Source: Coniochaeta sp. PMI_546 (taxonomy: Eukaryota; Ascomycota; Sordariomycetes; Coniochaetales; Coniochaetaceae). Taken from it: a stretch of DNA of 64,000 nucleotides. Made by a program: the position numbers and the translations under genes. Positions 23,626 to 34,485 of this stretch are shown one piece after another (position 1 is the first letter of the stretch; each line of letters starts with the position of its first letter). The DNA lies in NCBI GenBank assembly GCA_021432605.1, contig MU271143.1, forward strand, positions 3,791,277 through 3,855,276. Direction: 5' to 3'. The notes below the pieces were generated by a model. That model ran no database searches. It saw only the letters and a list, made by a program, of their open reading frames with translations, and was not told the origin of the DNA.

Positions 23626-26270
23626 TGCGTCGAAGATGATACAAGAATATCTGGAATCAATTCGAAATATTCGAGCGGCGACCGCGATGCAACAATTCGC
23701 GGGGCAGTAGACACGGTTAAGGTTGTTGGCGACCGCGAAGAAATCGTGATGGTTTTTGCGCGCGCCCAAACTTTGTTTCTCGTTGCCCGATCAGCCAGCT
23801 AGCCTCGCTGTTCTTTTGGCGCGCCAACAAGTACAGAAGTGATTAGATAAGATAAATGATAACACGAATAAAAGGAAAAAGAGACTGGCAGTGAATTGAA
23901 TGCCAGAACTGATGGGAAAAGTTGAAGGTGAAAACGCTGATTGAATCGAGTGTTGGATGCTCAGGCGCAAGAGTTGCCAACAGCTGTCTTGACACGGAGT
24001 GACGGAGGAGAACAGATGGGCAAATGGGGGAAAGAGAAGGCTGGGCTGCCAGATGGCAGTGACGACCCGGGGGTCCAAGCGTCATATGACGGATTAGGTT
24101 AAGCTAAGGAATGTGCACGGGCCGAGTCCGTCCAAAATGGGGTTTCGGTGGGGCCCATCTTTGGAAGCACTCGCGGGGGAGCCAATCATGGCCGAATGCG
24201 AGCTCTACACGTGTACGTCAGAAATATGTACTGTACCTTTCTCAAAATCCTACGGGTTAGGGGAGGCACCTTACCACAATAGGTACCTACTTTACCTTAC
24301 CCTACCTACCTTCCAACCTTAGTGGATGTTATCTTAGGATCTTAGGTATGGTGCCGTCTTCACAATGTTCCAGTTTCAACCACGGGCAAGGCAAGTAAGC
24401 GAACTCTTGGACCTAAACCGGTGAGGTGAATTCTCATGGTAATGTCATTAAAGGACATAAAGACTGTGACCTGACGCACTAGCTCGAAGCAGACTTCAAA
24501 GGACAATTACCCTCCGTCTTAGCCCCATCGGTGCGTCTAGTACCGTATTCTAGCCCCCTGATCTTTGCCTCGCTTCTGTGCTGCACGCTCTCCTGTCTCC
24601 TTTTGACCATAAGTCGTGATCTCCCTTTGTTAACGGCCGAGCTGTCTTGAGTGCACGTCGCATCAGTCAGTCCTGTTGGAGTTTCCACGACTGTTAGCTA
24701 AGTTAGCGCAGCTCCTCCAGCTCATCTTTCAAGGTCTCGTCAGCCTGGAGCGAATCCGCCAGTGCTTCCTCCTCCCCGCAGATCAAGTCCTCGATAAAGT
24801 TCATACGTCGTGTTTATCCCTCGCAGAGCCTTGTCCCAGGACCACAGTCCTTGCGATCCAGCGGCATCGTCATGGCCGGCATCGAATGGAGTTGGAAGCC
24901 AACAGGCTCATTGAGATGGCCGTCCTCTCCCGATGTCATTATCGGGCATATCTTCGTGCTCTCCTGTTGTCAAGTAATGGCAGTGCCCACGGGAGCGGAG
25001 TTGATCTCGTACTGATATTACGTACTTCGTGGTTGCGCTCCTCCGGCCCTGTCCTTACTGAGGTCAAACTCGTAGCCAAGACGAATCATCACTGTAATAT
25101 TCTGTAGTTTGACCGCTCGCCAGGACGCATCGGCCACTCAGAGGTCAACTGCCTCAAGTAGGGAGTCAGTTTCAAGAACTTAAGCGTTGAGTTGACCCTA
25201 GAGCCAAACCAACTTTGGACTTAGGAGAAAAGCTCTAACTCAGTACAGAATGGAGCCTTGCCACCTTGGGTCGCAACTGCCGGTCTACGCGTCCAAATAT
25301 ATGGACTGAAGCCAAGGGGAGTGGTATGTGTTGCCCTACGCTCCTTCCCAGTTGAAGCGCTTCAAAGTGATGTGAAGACGCATATCGATCATGCCTTTGG
25401 CCTGCCCTCTGTACTTGACACGTCTGACTTCGAGAGCTCGAAACCGGGGTAGAGGAAGAGGGCCACCGACGTGGATTCATCTAACAACTGCTTTTGTCGA
25501 AAGAGATATACGTGACCATACCTTAGTATTCTCGAAGGAAAAAAAATTCGATATTACAGCGTTGTGGCGGGAGTCGACCGGGTTATAAAATTGAAATGCC
25601 AACGGGAAGCGTCTCGGTATTTGGTGGGTCCGGGGTTCCATGTCAACAAAGGTCTCGACTAACAAGACGGACAAGTTTGGCGTTAAACAGGCTATGTCTT
25701 GTCGGTTTCTTCAAGTTTTAATGGTTTTAGAAAAGGCTCGCAATGGTTTCCATGCATGCTCCTTCGAGCATTCAGAGATCCAGGGGATGTTTTGGTGTCT
25801 CGTCGATCATCAACGTTACCAGTAGCTCCCTTACATAGCGTTTAGCTCGTAGTGATTGATGGGTTGGCTCCTTCCATCTTGTAGCTCACACGACCAAGCA
25901 CTCTGAAACACGAGCCATTGTCGACCAAAGCATGATCTAGCAAAGTCCAGAAGGTTTCACGGTTGCTTGCGGCTCGGAACCCCACCAGATGGAAGCCCAA
26001 ACGTGAAGTTCAGAGCCAATGGAGGCTTTGAGCTGGACCCCTGGGCCCTTGCATGAGGTTGGTGGAGGAGGGGTGACAGGGTGACCTCAGACCGCAACTG
26101 TTGAATTGCCCCTCACTGCCGTGATCTTCAAACAACTTTCTGCCCCTCCTAGATAATTCACAAGTCAACAAACTCAAGGTAGCTTGTCAGAACTCTTACT
26201 TGTTCTCGTTTTCTTCTTCTTTCTCTTCTTTTACTCCTGTCAGTGACCTGGAAAACCCCCACCAGCAAAG
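23626..26270. other. 2.6 kb gene-poor stretch; Bqt4 and RhoGDI promoters
   Basis: No frame longer than about 140 codons and none with recognisable content. ACCT-rich runs with AGGTACCT lie at 24281-24316. A CT-rich tract at about 26200-26240 precedes the RhoGDI start and is likely its leader. A 33-codon acidic frame on the minus strand near 24710-24810 is too short to call. Confidence 0.45.
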
Positions 26271-27248
26271 ATGGCGGACCACGACGAAGTGCTTCCGGAG
26301 GAGACCTCGGGCTACAAGCTGTCCCAACCCAAGCAAAGCTTGGCTGAATATCAACAGATGGGTGAGTGAGCTTCCATATTCGTCAATCTGCAGTCAACGT
26401 TCTTCTGTCCCCGTTTTCTTTCCACGGTCTTCGATATGGCGTATAGATGCCGTCTTAGCTTGCGCGAGTTCCTAGTCCATTACAATCCGGGCACTGTCAA
26501 GGTCCAGGTTCTCAAGCATAACTTCATGATGAGACCAGAGTCTTGGGGGGGCCAAAAGGCGGTAATGAGTCTTGGCTCGGCCACTTGTACCCCGATATAT
26601 GATAGACATAAGCGGTGCTCCGATATATCTGTGCTATAGGAGCCTTCCATTCCGGCCAACATACTAAGAAACCCCACAGATGCCAACGATGAGTCCCTCC
26701 AACGCTACAAGGAGTCCCTCGGCCTGGGAGGAGGCAAGGACCTGTCCGACCCCAATGATCCTCGCACCTGCATTATCAAGTCTCTCTCCCTGGAGTCGCC
26801 GGGCCGCTCACCCATCACAATCGACCTGTCCACCCCCGGCAGCGAGGCTACGTTGAAGGACAAGCCGTTCACGATCAAGGAAGGCGCCAAATTCACCATG
26901 GTGGTCACCTTCAAGGTCCAGCACGAGATCATTAGCGGCCTGTCTTACGTCCAGGTCGTAAAGCGGAAGGGTATCAGGGTCAGCAAGGACACGGAAATGC
27001 TGGGCAGCTATGGTCCCAATACTGATAAGCAACCTATTTACACCAAGCGATGTAAGCCAAGCTCACTACACCTCAATAGCAAGCACATGGAATAACTGAC
27101 ATCTCTACCCCCCTTAGTCCACGAGGAAGAAGCCCCCTCTGGAATACTTGCGCGAGGCCACTACAACGCCCTGTCGAGCTTCGTGGACGACGACAAGAAA
27201 GTCCATCTCAAGTTCGAGTGGAGCTTTGACATTGCGAAAGACTGGTGA
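26271..27248 (+). CDS. rdi1: Rho GDP-dissociation inhibitor (RhoGDI)
   Basis: Three exons, 26271-26361, 26680-27051 and 27118-27248, give 197 residues, the normal length. The joins read AEYQQM then DANDESLQRYKESLG and TKR then FHEEEAPSGILARGHY. The N-terminal arm is followed by the immunoglobulin-like prenyl-binding domain: DPRTCIIKSLSLESPGR, KEGAKFTMVVTFKV, GLSYVQVVKRKGIRV, MLGSYGP, and the C-terminal LKFEWSFDIAKDW. RhoGDI extracts prenylated Rho GTPases from membranes and keeps them inactive in the cytosol. Intron 1 is 318 nt, the longest in the window. Confidence 0.95.
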
Positions 27249-27575
27249 ACCATACCGAGAACGCCACCTGAAACTGGCAACTCTCCTTAACTCGTTGTTT
27301 TGCGCTTGGGAACGGAAGATAATAAGCATGTCCATGATGAATCAACGGCCCAAAAATGTCATCTGATTTCCTTGCCGTTGTTCTTTGTTGTCACAGTGTG
27401 GAACCTCATACCCGAGAACCGACAGCTGCTGGACATTTATATATACCAAACACATATCATAGCATCTGACACTATAGGCAGGCATTCCGTGTCAATAGCG
27501 ACCGTTTACCTGTCTCTACACTCTCTCAGAGGCGGTCATTCCCAATTTCCTGGAACATATTTCTCCTCGTGCTTT
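27249..27575. other. spacer between convergent RhoGDI and Ppg1 genes
   Basis: The 327 bases hold the two 3' UTRs. No gene is seen. Confidence 0.5.
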
Positions 27576-28752
27576 TTACAGGAAGTAGTCCGGCAGCGCA
27601 CCCGAATCCGCCTGCTTATCGCCGCCCGGCTGCAGGTCCTTGTGCTGATCATTCTCCGGGGCGGCAGCGAAGACGTTGAAGAAGCGCTCCCCCGTGTCGC
27701 TGACCTCCAGCACGCTCGCCATGTTGCCGCAGCGGTAACAGTAGTTCGGCGCGCTCCAGACGGTACTGAGCCTGTCGTCGTACAGCACCTGGTAGCCCTC
27801 CTGGCACAGCTGGTGGGCGCGCAGGATGTGGTTCATGTTGTTGACGGCCAGGAATTTCTTCACCACCTGTGCGCCGAAGGTGTAGCCTGCTCCGCGCGGC
27901 GACAGACTAAACTCGTCGCGTTCTGGGTCGGGGTCGGACCATACCAGGTCCGCCATGGGGCCCTCGTGTGGGATCTCGCGGAAGCGGTCGATTATCTTGA
28001 TCTGATCTATCGAGTGAATCGAGGGGGAGAGGCCTGGGTTGCGATATGTCAGCTCAAGGGCCCGTGAAAGTGGGTGTGAGGATGGATGATGCTGACCTCC
28101 ATGGACACAGAATATCTGGTCGTTTATAACCACACTCAGGGTTAGGAAGTCAAACATATCGGTGAAGTAGTGCCACACATTGGCATTGCCGTACTTGCGC
28201 GAGCACTCCGTGTAGAATCCGTAGGACTGCGTGACGCCTCTACTCTCATGGTTGCCGCGGATCAAATGCACTCGGTTGGGGTATCTCAGTTTCAAGCAAA
28301 CAAGTAGGGAAATGGTCTCGACGCTGAACATGCCGCGATCAACGTAGTCGCCTGTGACCCCAAGGTACCTATTAGCCTCTGCCATTTCCTCAAAATGCGG
28401 GTTCGCTGCGTGTCTGCTCACCCAGAAAAAGGTAATTCGTGTCAGGACAGAAGCCGCCAATCTTGAAGATCTCTATTAGGTCGAAGAATTGGCCGTGGAT
28501 GTCGCCCACCACGGTGATGGGGGCGCGGACGTGCACGACGTTGCTCTCCCGCATCAGCAGCTCTTTTGTCTTTGCGCATATCGCTTCTATTACGGACTCG
28601 GCTAGGAGCTCTTTCTTGTAGAGGCGGGAAATGCATTCGTCCAAATCGACGGAGGCTGTGAGGAGAACTGAGTTAGCGCGCGCGCACACCCACGCATACG
28701 GTCCTCTTGGTCGCGTGTGCAGTCGCATGTACCTACCTGGAAGTCCAGGCAT
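27576..28752 (-). CDS. ppg1: Ppg1-type PP2A-like serine/threonine phosphatase catalytic subunit
   Basis: Four exons, 28752-28737, 28655-28422, 28351-28097 and 28033-27576, give 320 residues. The first exon is only 16 nt. All metallophosphatase motifs are present: GDIHGQF, GDYVDRG, RGNHES, the HGG join across intron 3, and SAPNYCYRCGN, ending in DYFL as in PP2A-family enzymes. The choice of Ppg1 over PP2A, PP4 and PP6 rests on LDECISRLYKKELL at the start, TNYLFLGDYVDRG, TQSYGFYTECSRKYG and DQIKIIDRFREIPHEG, which track yeast Ppg1. Ppg1 is known to work with the Far/STRIPAK-like complex and in glycogen metabolism and mitophagy control in yeast. Confidence 0.92.
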
Positions 28753-31551
28753 TGTGGTAAAACGCCAATAGACACTGGGGAGCTTCAGGAGAGCTGGTTC
28801 TGCAATGAGACGCAGTGGCGTTGCTGTAATGTTCTGCTCTGGGGTCGAGCTGTGTCTTGGCTGTGGTCTCGAGAGGGAACCAACATATTCGGAGACTGCC
28901 TTTACTTGTGCCCAAAATGCGAACGAAGTGGGAATGTAAGTGGCATAATGTTATCAAGCGATCATGGTGCTGCTGGGAGCTCTTCAAGGGAGGAGTGTAG
29001 TGGTATGGACGCCGTGGTCTTTGCAGGAGAAAGGTTGTTGGTTGTGGCGTCGGCGGCAACGAGCAACCCAAGTGCTCTCTAATCAACATGCACCGTCCAC
29101 CATCAAGGAAAGTCCCAGCTCGGGCTATCATCGGGATAGGCACCCCCTCGCATGGGAAGGGCACCTCTATCTAACCGTATTAGGACTAGGTCTTCGACCG
29201 CCGGCTGTCAGGCCTTGGCGTAACTCCCAGGCACTTTCCCGCAGCCCCTCCTGGAGACTCCAAGAATATCTACCCAGGCCGTACAGGTCAATTGAGTGCG
29301 ATCAACCCTAGATTTCCATACAAAATAGTACCTTCTTACATCTCAAATACTTGAATTGCCTTTATCTCAATTCAACCAAACTCGATCAATAGCTATTATA
29401 GATGTTAAGACCTATGTAATTACAAACTATAGACCTTTATCTGCCGCGAACTCGCGGTCGCAAAACCGCGATTCTTATCGGTCTTATCTATTTTAGCGCG
29501 AACCGCGTAAAAATTTGGAGACCTCTTATTGGCTATGGTCCCATGCCGCACAACTATCACCAACCTTACTACGGTACTGGCGCCGGTGAGGTCAACGGCA
29601 AGCGTAGTGTGGGCAGTGGGCGCGGCCTACCTCACAGTTTACACTCAAATGAATACAATTCTGCCGTATTTTACCGCCTGAATTCGTCATTCTTTTGAAA
29701 ACTCTGCGGATTTTGAAGAATTGGCTTGTTCTGGGTATCGCGATGGCTTCAACCGCACAATATTCTTACAGTACGGTGGCAGGTCTGCGCGGATGGCTAT
29801 ATGCATGAGCCAAGAAGTCACTTTACCGCTAATTTCAGTGTGGGTAGACCTGCCAGAGTATGACAGCTGGCATTTATCGAAACATTGCTAAATACGGTTA
29901 AATGGAGGTGCCCTTCCCATGTGAGGGGGTGCCTATCCCGCTACTCGTACCTAAGTGGCATTTTCATCCTTCGCTCTCATTCCGATTTGCAGCATCCAAC
30001 TTCATCCCTCATCGTTTCGCTAGGAGACTGTTGCTGGCTTGAATTTGAGGCTTCTCCCTGCCGACTCGTCGAGCTGATATTTCCAGGAATTTCTGCTTTT
30101 CTTCATTCTCCCAGTTGGTTGCATTTATTTTCCCATCAGAATCGTTCCTTTTCTTCCAGTATTCCTCGGGCTGGCCCAGAGACGGAAGATATCCTCCCAT
30201 ATTTTCGCTCATCTGACCGGAGTCGGCAAGTGAGGTTTTCGAATGCTTCTTCTTCTGGTTGAGTCGGGATTCGCAAATTCGACAGCTTGTCCACGGCTGT
30301 TGGCCGCTGCTTCTGCGTGCTCCCGAGTCCTCGCAATTCATTTCTTGCTTTCTTGCTTTCAAGAGTTATCTGCCTATATATCTCGTCTTGCCTCGCGTTC
30401 TTGTATCTTGGCGGCTTGAGATGGGCAGAGGCTGCGCTGCAGCATCCCTGTTAGGGCGCCGGCATACTTCTAATATACCAAATACCCTCTTGTTCAAGCC
30501 GGTCTGTGTATTATTGTCTCGATGTCAAGTCCCTCCACTATCGGACTACTCGATGGCACCCTCAATATGCATGTACCACCGACTGTGGCTCTTCTACGCA
30601 GCCATGGCTGCGCGTCATTCTGTACCGATGCTAAGGCTCGAGGATAGTCTCGCTGCTCCGATCGGACACTATGCTGTCGTCCCGAGTACAGCAGACTTTT
30701 CTAAGAGCAGAAGCTGAAGTATCGGCCCACCTTGATACCGGTGGTCGTGATTCTTGTCTGTCCTGTGAATCACGTGAGATACGAATACCCTAGGGTCTGT
30801 GCACCCCCTCTCTCATCAGTCGCATGACCCACCCGCTACCGCTAGCGCTTTCCAGCCTCGCGTGCGGCCTCAGCTTCATCCAAACCTCCATAAAATTGTG
30901 GAACTTTAATCCCGTTGCTCATCCCAACTTATCTATGGCCTCCTCAAACGGGCCGCCGTAACTATACATTGGCATTGACTATCTCAACCCTCGTCGAGGC
31001 TGCTGGTTTTGATGAAGCCCTGCTCACTTTTGAGTAATGGATTGTCAGAGGAGGAGTTTCGAAGCAGCATTCTCGTCCCCCCCTTCAACGCATCTCTCAA
31101 CGAGCCGAGCTTCCTGCTTGACAGCCGCCGCTCAACGACAGTGCATCCCCAGGGCTGAGACATCGGGTATGTTGTAAGCATACACCGGTCTTTCCTTGAC
31201 GTCTGTACGAGTTAGACCAGTCTGCGTGGACACCGGCCCCGACAATTTTGTTCAAGGAAGTGGATAGAGTATTTCTCATCCGGAGCATTGCCATCCACTC
31301 GCGGCCTATTGTCGCATCACTTACACCCTGATTTCCTGTGCAGAAGTCAGGTACAACTTCCGCTCTCACCATACTCTTACGTTTTAGACACCTGAGATCT
31401 CTTTATCATCTTTCGAGGCAATCAGCTACGAAGGTTCTCGCCTGGTCTCAGTTGTTTACTCTCATCGAGTGTTGATGCTACGCTCGCTGTCCTCGTCCAA
31501 GTCCTCTCAACGAGTCCTTGTACTCAGCGCCTGGAGCGTTTCCGTCATACG
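28753..31551. other. 2.8 kb gene-poor stretch with an AT-rich island
   Basis: No recognised gene on either strand. Bases about 29330-29530 form an AT-rich island that contains CG-rich nested palindromes (see the separate repeat entry). Frames around 30009-30717 are under 155 codons and carry no known motif. The last few hundred bases should be promoter and leader of the zinc-knuckle gene. Confidence 0.45.
29444..29507. repeat. nested CG-rich palindromes in an AT-rich island
   Basis: CCGCGA and TCGCGG form a 14-bp near-palindrome at 29444-29457. CGCGGT (29453-29458) and ACCGCG (29465-29470) form an overlapping inverted repeat with a 6-base spacer. GCGAACCGCG recurs at about 29497-29507. Such ends are seen in small DNA transposon remnants, but no target duplication or second end is visible. 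Confidence 0.4.
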
Positions 31552-33924
31552 ATGGCATCTGCGCCGGGGCAATCATCTGCCCAGCAAGAACCGGTCTGCT
31601 ATAACTGCGGTCTGAAAGGGCATTGGGTGGTTGCTTGTCCGGAGCCGACGCGGGAAGTCCCAGCGTGAGTGTCTTTCGCTTTCTCCTCGTTTAGAACCCG
31701 AAAAACTTACAAGCTAGCAAAGTGGCCTCAAGCGTTGGCAGTCTCAGCATCATGATCGTGTACAGAGGCCAGAAAGGAACAGTGCAGGACCGGACAAGAA
31801 ACCGCCGGTTGTAACCCGTTACGCACCTCCACCAGCTTATACACCTCCTGCGTCACAATATGGCCAACCTCCGCCGCTGCCATATCCTCCAGCAGGCCAG
31901 CCTCCTGGCCACCCACCATATCCACCTCCGCAATATCCACCTCCACAACAACAGCCGCCTTTCTATGCATCGGGTTATCCTCCACCGCCTCCACCAGGCC
32001 AACCACAGTACGGTTCCTACCCTGCACCGCCACCACCAGGTCCGCCGCCGCCCGCTTTCGGCCAGCATCATCCTCCGCCGCCTAATCTTTCATATGGACC
32101 ACCACCTCCTGGAAACCAGTATGCTCCGCCACCGCCCCCACCAGGCTACTATAACGGGCCACCAGCTCCTTATCCTCCCGCGCCGTACCAACAGCCGCCC
32201 TATCCACCTACGCCTAATTACCAAGTGCCGCCATACCCTCCATCAGGCCCACCGCCGCCTCCTCCCGGCTATCATCAAGCTCCGTACCCGCCGACGCATT
32301 ATCCACCAAATCCTGGACCGGCCTTTTCTCCGGCACCATTACCTCCGCCGCCTATAGCACCTCCACCTCCGGTTCCTTACTCACAGGACAACAGCTGGAA
32401 TCAACCACCTCCCGCGAACGCGTCGCAGCCCCCAAGGCATCAACGTGGCAAGAACAAGAAGCATCGAGATCGAGACCGCCGGTCATCCTCAAATGCGAAA
32501 GGCCACAAGGGTTCCGATCGGCATCGAAGCTCGCCAGTCGTAAAGTCGGTTCTTCCTGATCGTGAAGGTACCCACTCTACCGAGCCCCGTCACGGTGCTC
32601 ACTTGCCAAATGAACCTGAACCAGGGGAGGTGGCTGAAGATGGGACTGAAGATGACACCTTCGAGGATTGGAGTGTCGAGGTCGAGAAGCATTTTGATAT
32701 CGTCTTTGCAGAGGCTGCGGGGAAGGCAGCAGATCCAGTCGGCATACCGCTTCCTTACACCTACACCGATGATCCAACAATACCGCCAGCATACAATGCA
32801 ACTTGCATCAAATCTGCCTTCTTCGAGGAAAACGGAAGGGACAAGTTCACCATCCCTGTGCAGAAGAGCAGAGAATGGCCTCTCTTGCTGAGTGACCCCG
32901 CTTTCAAACGATACCCGGGCATGATAGCCCGAAGATTTGATGGCTTTGATGAGCTCGTCTATCAAACTTACGAGCCTCCTACTCGCCATCCGGAGGGGGC
33001 GCCCGTGAAATTGCCTCCCAAATTCCAGGTCGATCGAAAGGCGCTCGAGAAGGCGCTGCAGCGGCAATGGTTTCTGACCGAAGAGGCGTCGCCGAATCAA
33101 CCGCGGATTCATGATCGTGAAAGGCGACCGTTTTCCAAGGTGAACAACGACCGCGAGGGCGACTACCGGCGAAAGCAAGACAGGAGCATCCGGGGCTTGA
33201 ACCACACGCCCGACAATCGCCCAGTCAAAAGAGGATTTGATGAGTCCCGTCACACCGACAACCGGGACTTCAAGAGACACAGGAGGTCTCCGAGCCACCA
33301 AGATACACCACCTTCAGCTAGCCGAGCTACAATCACCCACCGCTCGCCACTGGCAAGGCCAGAGGGTGAACGCGGTGCTTGGTCTCCGCATGCCGATGAC
33401 CGGGTCAATGCGGGGGAGAGGCGGCACCACTCCACCGACCGACGCGGCGAAGCTGTACGAACCTCCTCACGTCGCGAGCGGAGCCACGAACGGCAGAGGG
33501 ACAAGTCGGCCAACCCACGGAATGACAGCGGTTACCACAGCGGACAGTCGCCCGACCAGCCCAGGCGGCGCGACCAGGAGGAAGAGCGGCGGCCGCGGAG
33601 ACGGTCCCGCTCCAGGGGTCGCTCGTTGTCCAGACCGCACTCCAGGGGCCAGTCAAGGTCGCGCAGTCCGGAAGGCCGCGCTAGTCGTGCGTCGTCTGCC
33701 ACTGCCTCGGATGATCGCAGCCGCAGCAGCTCGCCGCTTACCGCGATGGATTACGAGCTGCTGGGACTGTCCCGTCCGAAGGAAAAGTCGTCGAACACTC
33801 CCGCGCCTAAGAAATTGGCGAAGAGGCAGGTGAAGGTGTCGGCTGCTTATGGGTATGTATAGGCCTTGTGTATCCACTTGATTTCGTGGACATCGCTAAC
33901 TTTGCCTGCAGACGACGCTGGTAG
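31552..33924 (+). CDS. CCHC zinc-knuckle, proline-rich, SR-tailed protein
   Basis: Three exons, 31552-31664, 31723-33852 and 33912-33924, give 751 residues; the last exon codes only the final few (GRRW after SAAY). A single zinc knuckle CYNCGLKGHWVVAC (C-X2-C-X4-H-X4-C) lies near residues 15-28 and intron 1 follows at EVPAGLKRWQ. Residues about 65-300 are an almost pure Pro/Tyr/Gly/Gln tract with PPPPGYY-type units. A folded-looking middle (FEDWSVEVEKHFDIVF, KFTIPVQKSREWPLLL, YPGMIARRFDGFDEL) is followed by an Arg/Ser-rich tail. The make-up points to RNA binding, perhaps in splicing, as with other zinc-knuckle/SR proteins. I do not know a named orthologue. Confidence 0.8.
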
Positions 33925-34485
33925 GGCTTTACGGGATGAGGTTCGTGTTGTCAGCCCGTGCCGCTACTTGTTGGACATGGTCGCAGCGGCAATGGTGCAC
34001 CTGCCCTCTGCCCCAATGCGTACGAGGATAGGACTGTGCCTATTCTGGCCGGATCAGTGATGTGGATCGGTGTTCATAGTGAGGACGCGTGTACATATCA
34101 AACGGCCTTTGTATGGAGGGTTGCATGAAATGGCAGCTTTAATGTCCCATTTGCGTCTGGGAAAAAGGAGCAATGGTTATGAGGGTTGTTGGGTTACGGA
34201 GTCGGCAATCTTTGTGGCGTTTTGACTTGGATGGTGTATTTGCCGGTGCATGAGGTATTAGGTATCTAGTTGTTAGCATTGAGACGGAGAACTTTCAAGG
34301 TCCTACTTTACTTCACTTTGCTTTACCTTTGCCTACCTTAACTTGGTGAAACGGCATTTGGGCAGTCAATTCTATCACATATTCAATTCACCATCTAAAC
34401 TCAACAACACCACGGAATCTGAAGCCTCAGTTTCGACCATCCAGACTTTACAATTCAGTACCCAACACCGTTTAAAGAAGCTGAC
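33925..34485. other. spacer between convergent genes
   Basis: The 561 bases hold two 3' UTRs. A run of ACTT/ACCTT units (CTTTACTTCACTTTGCTTTACC-like) lies at about 34300-34345. No gene is seen. Confidence 0.5.

Noticed and set aside
24710-24810. 33-codon acidic minus-strand frame
   Set aside because: Too short, with a stop just upstream in frame and no splice partner that I could support.
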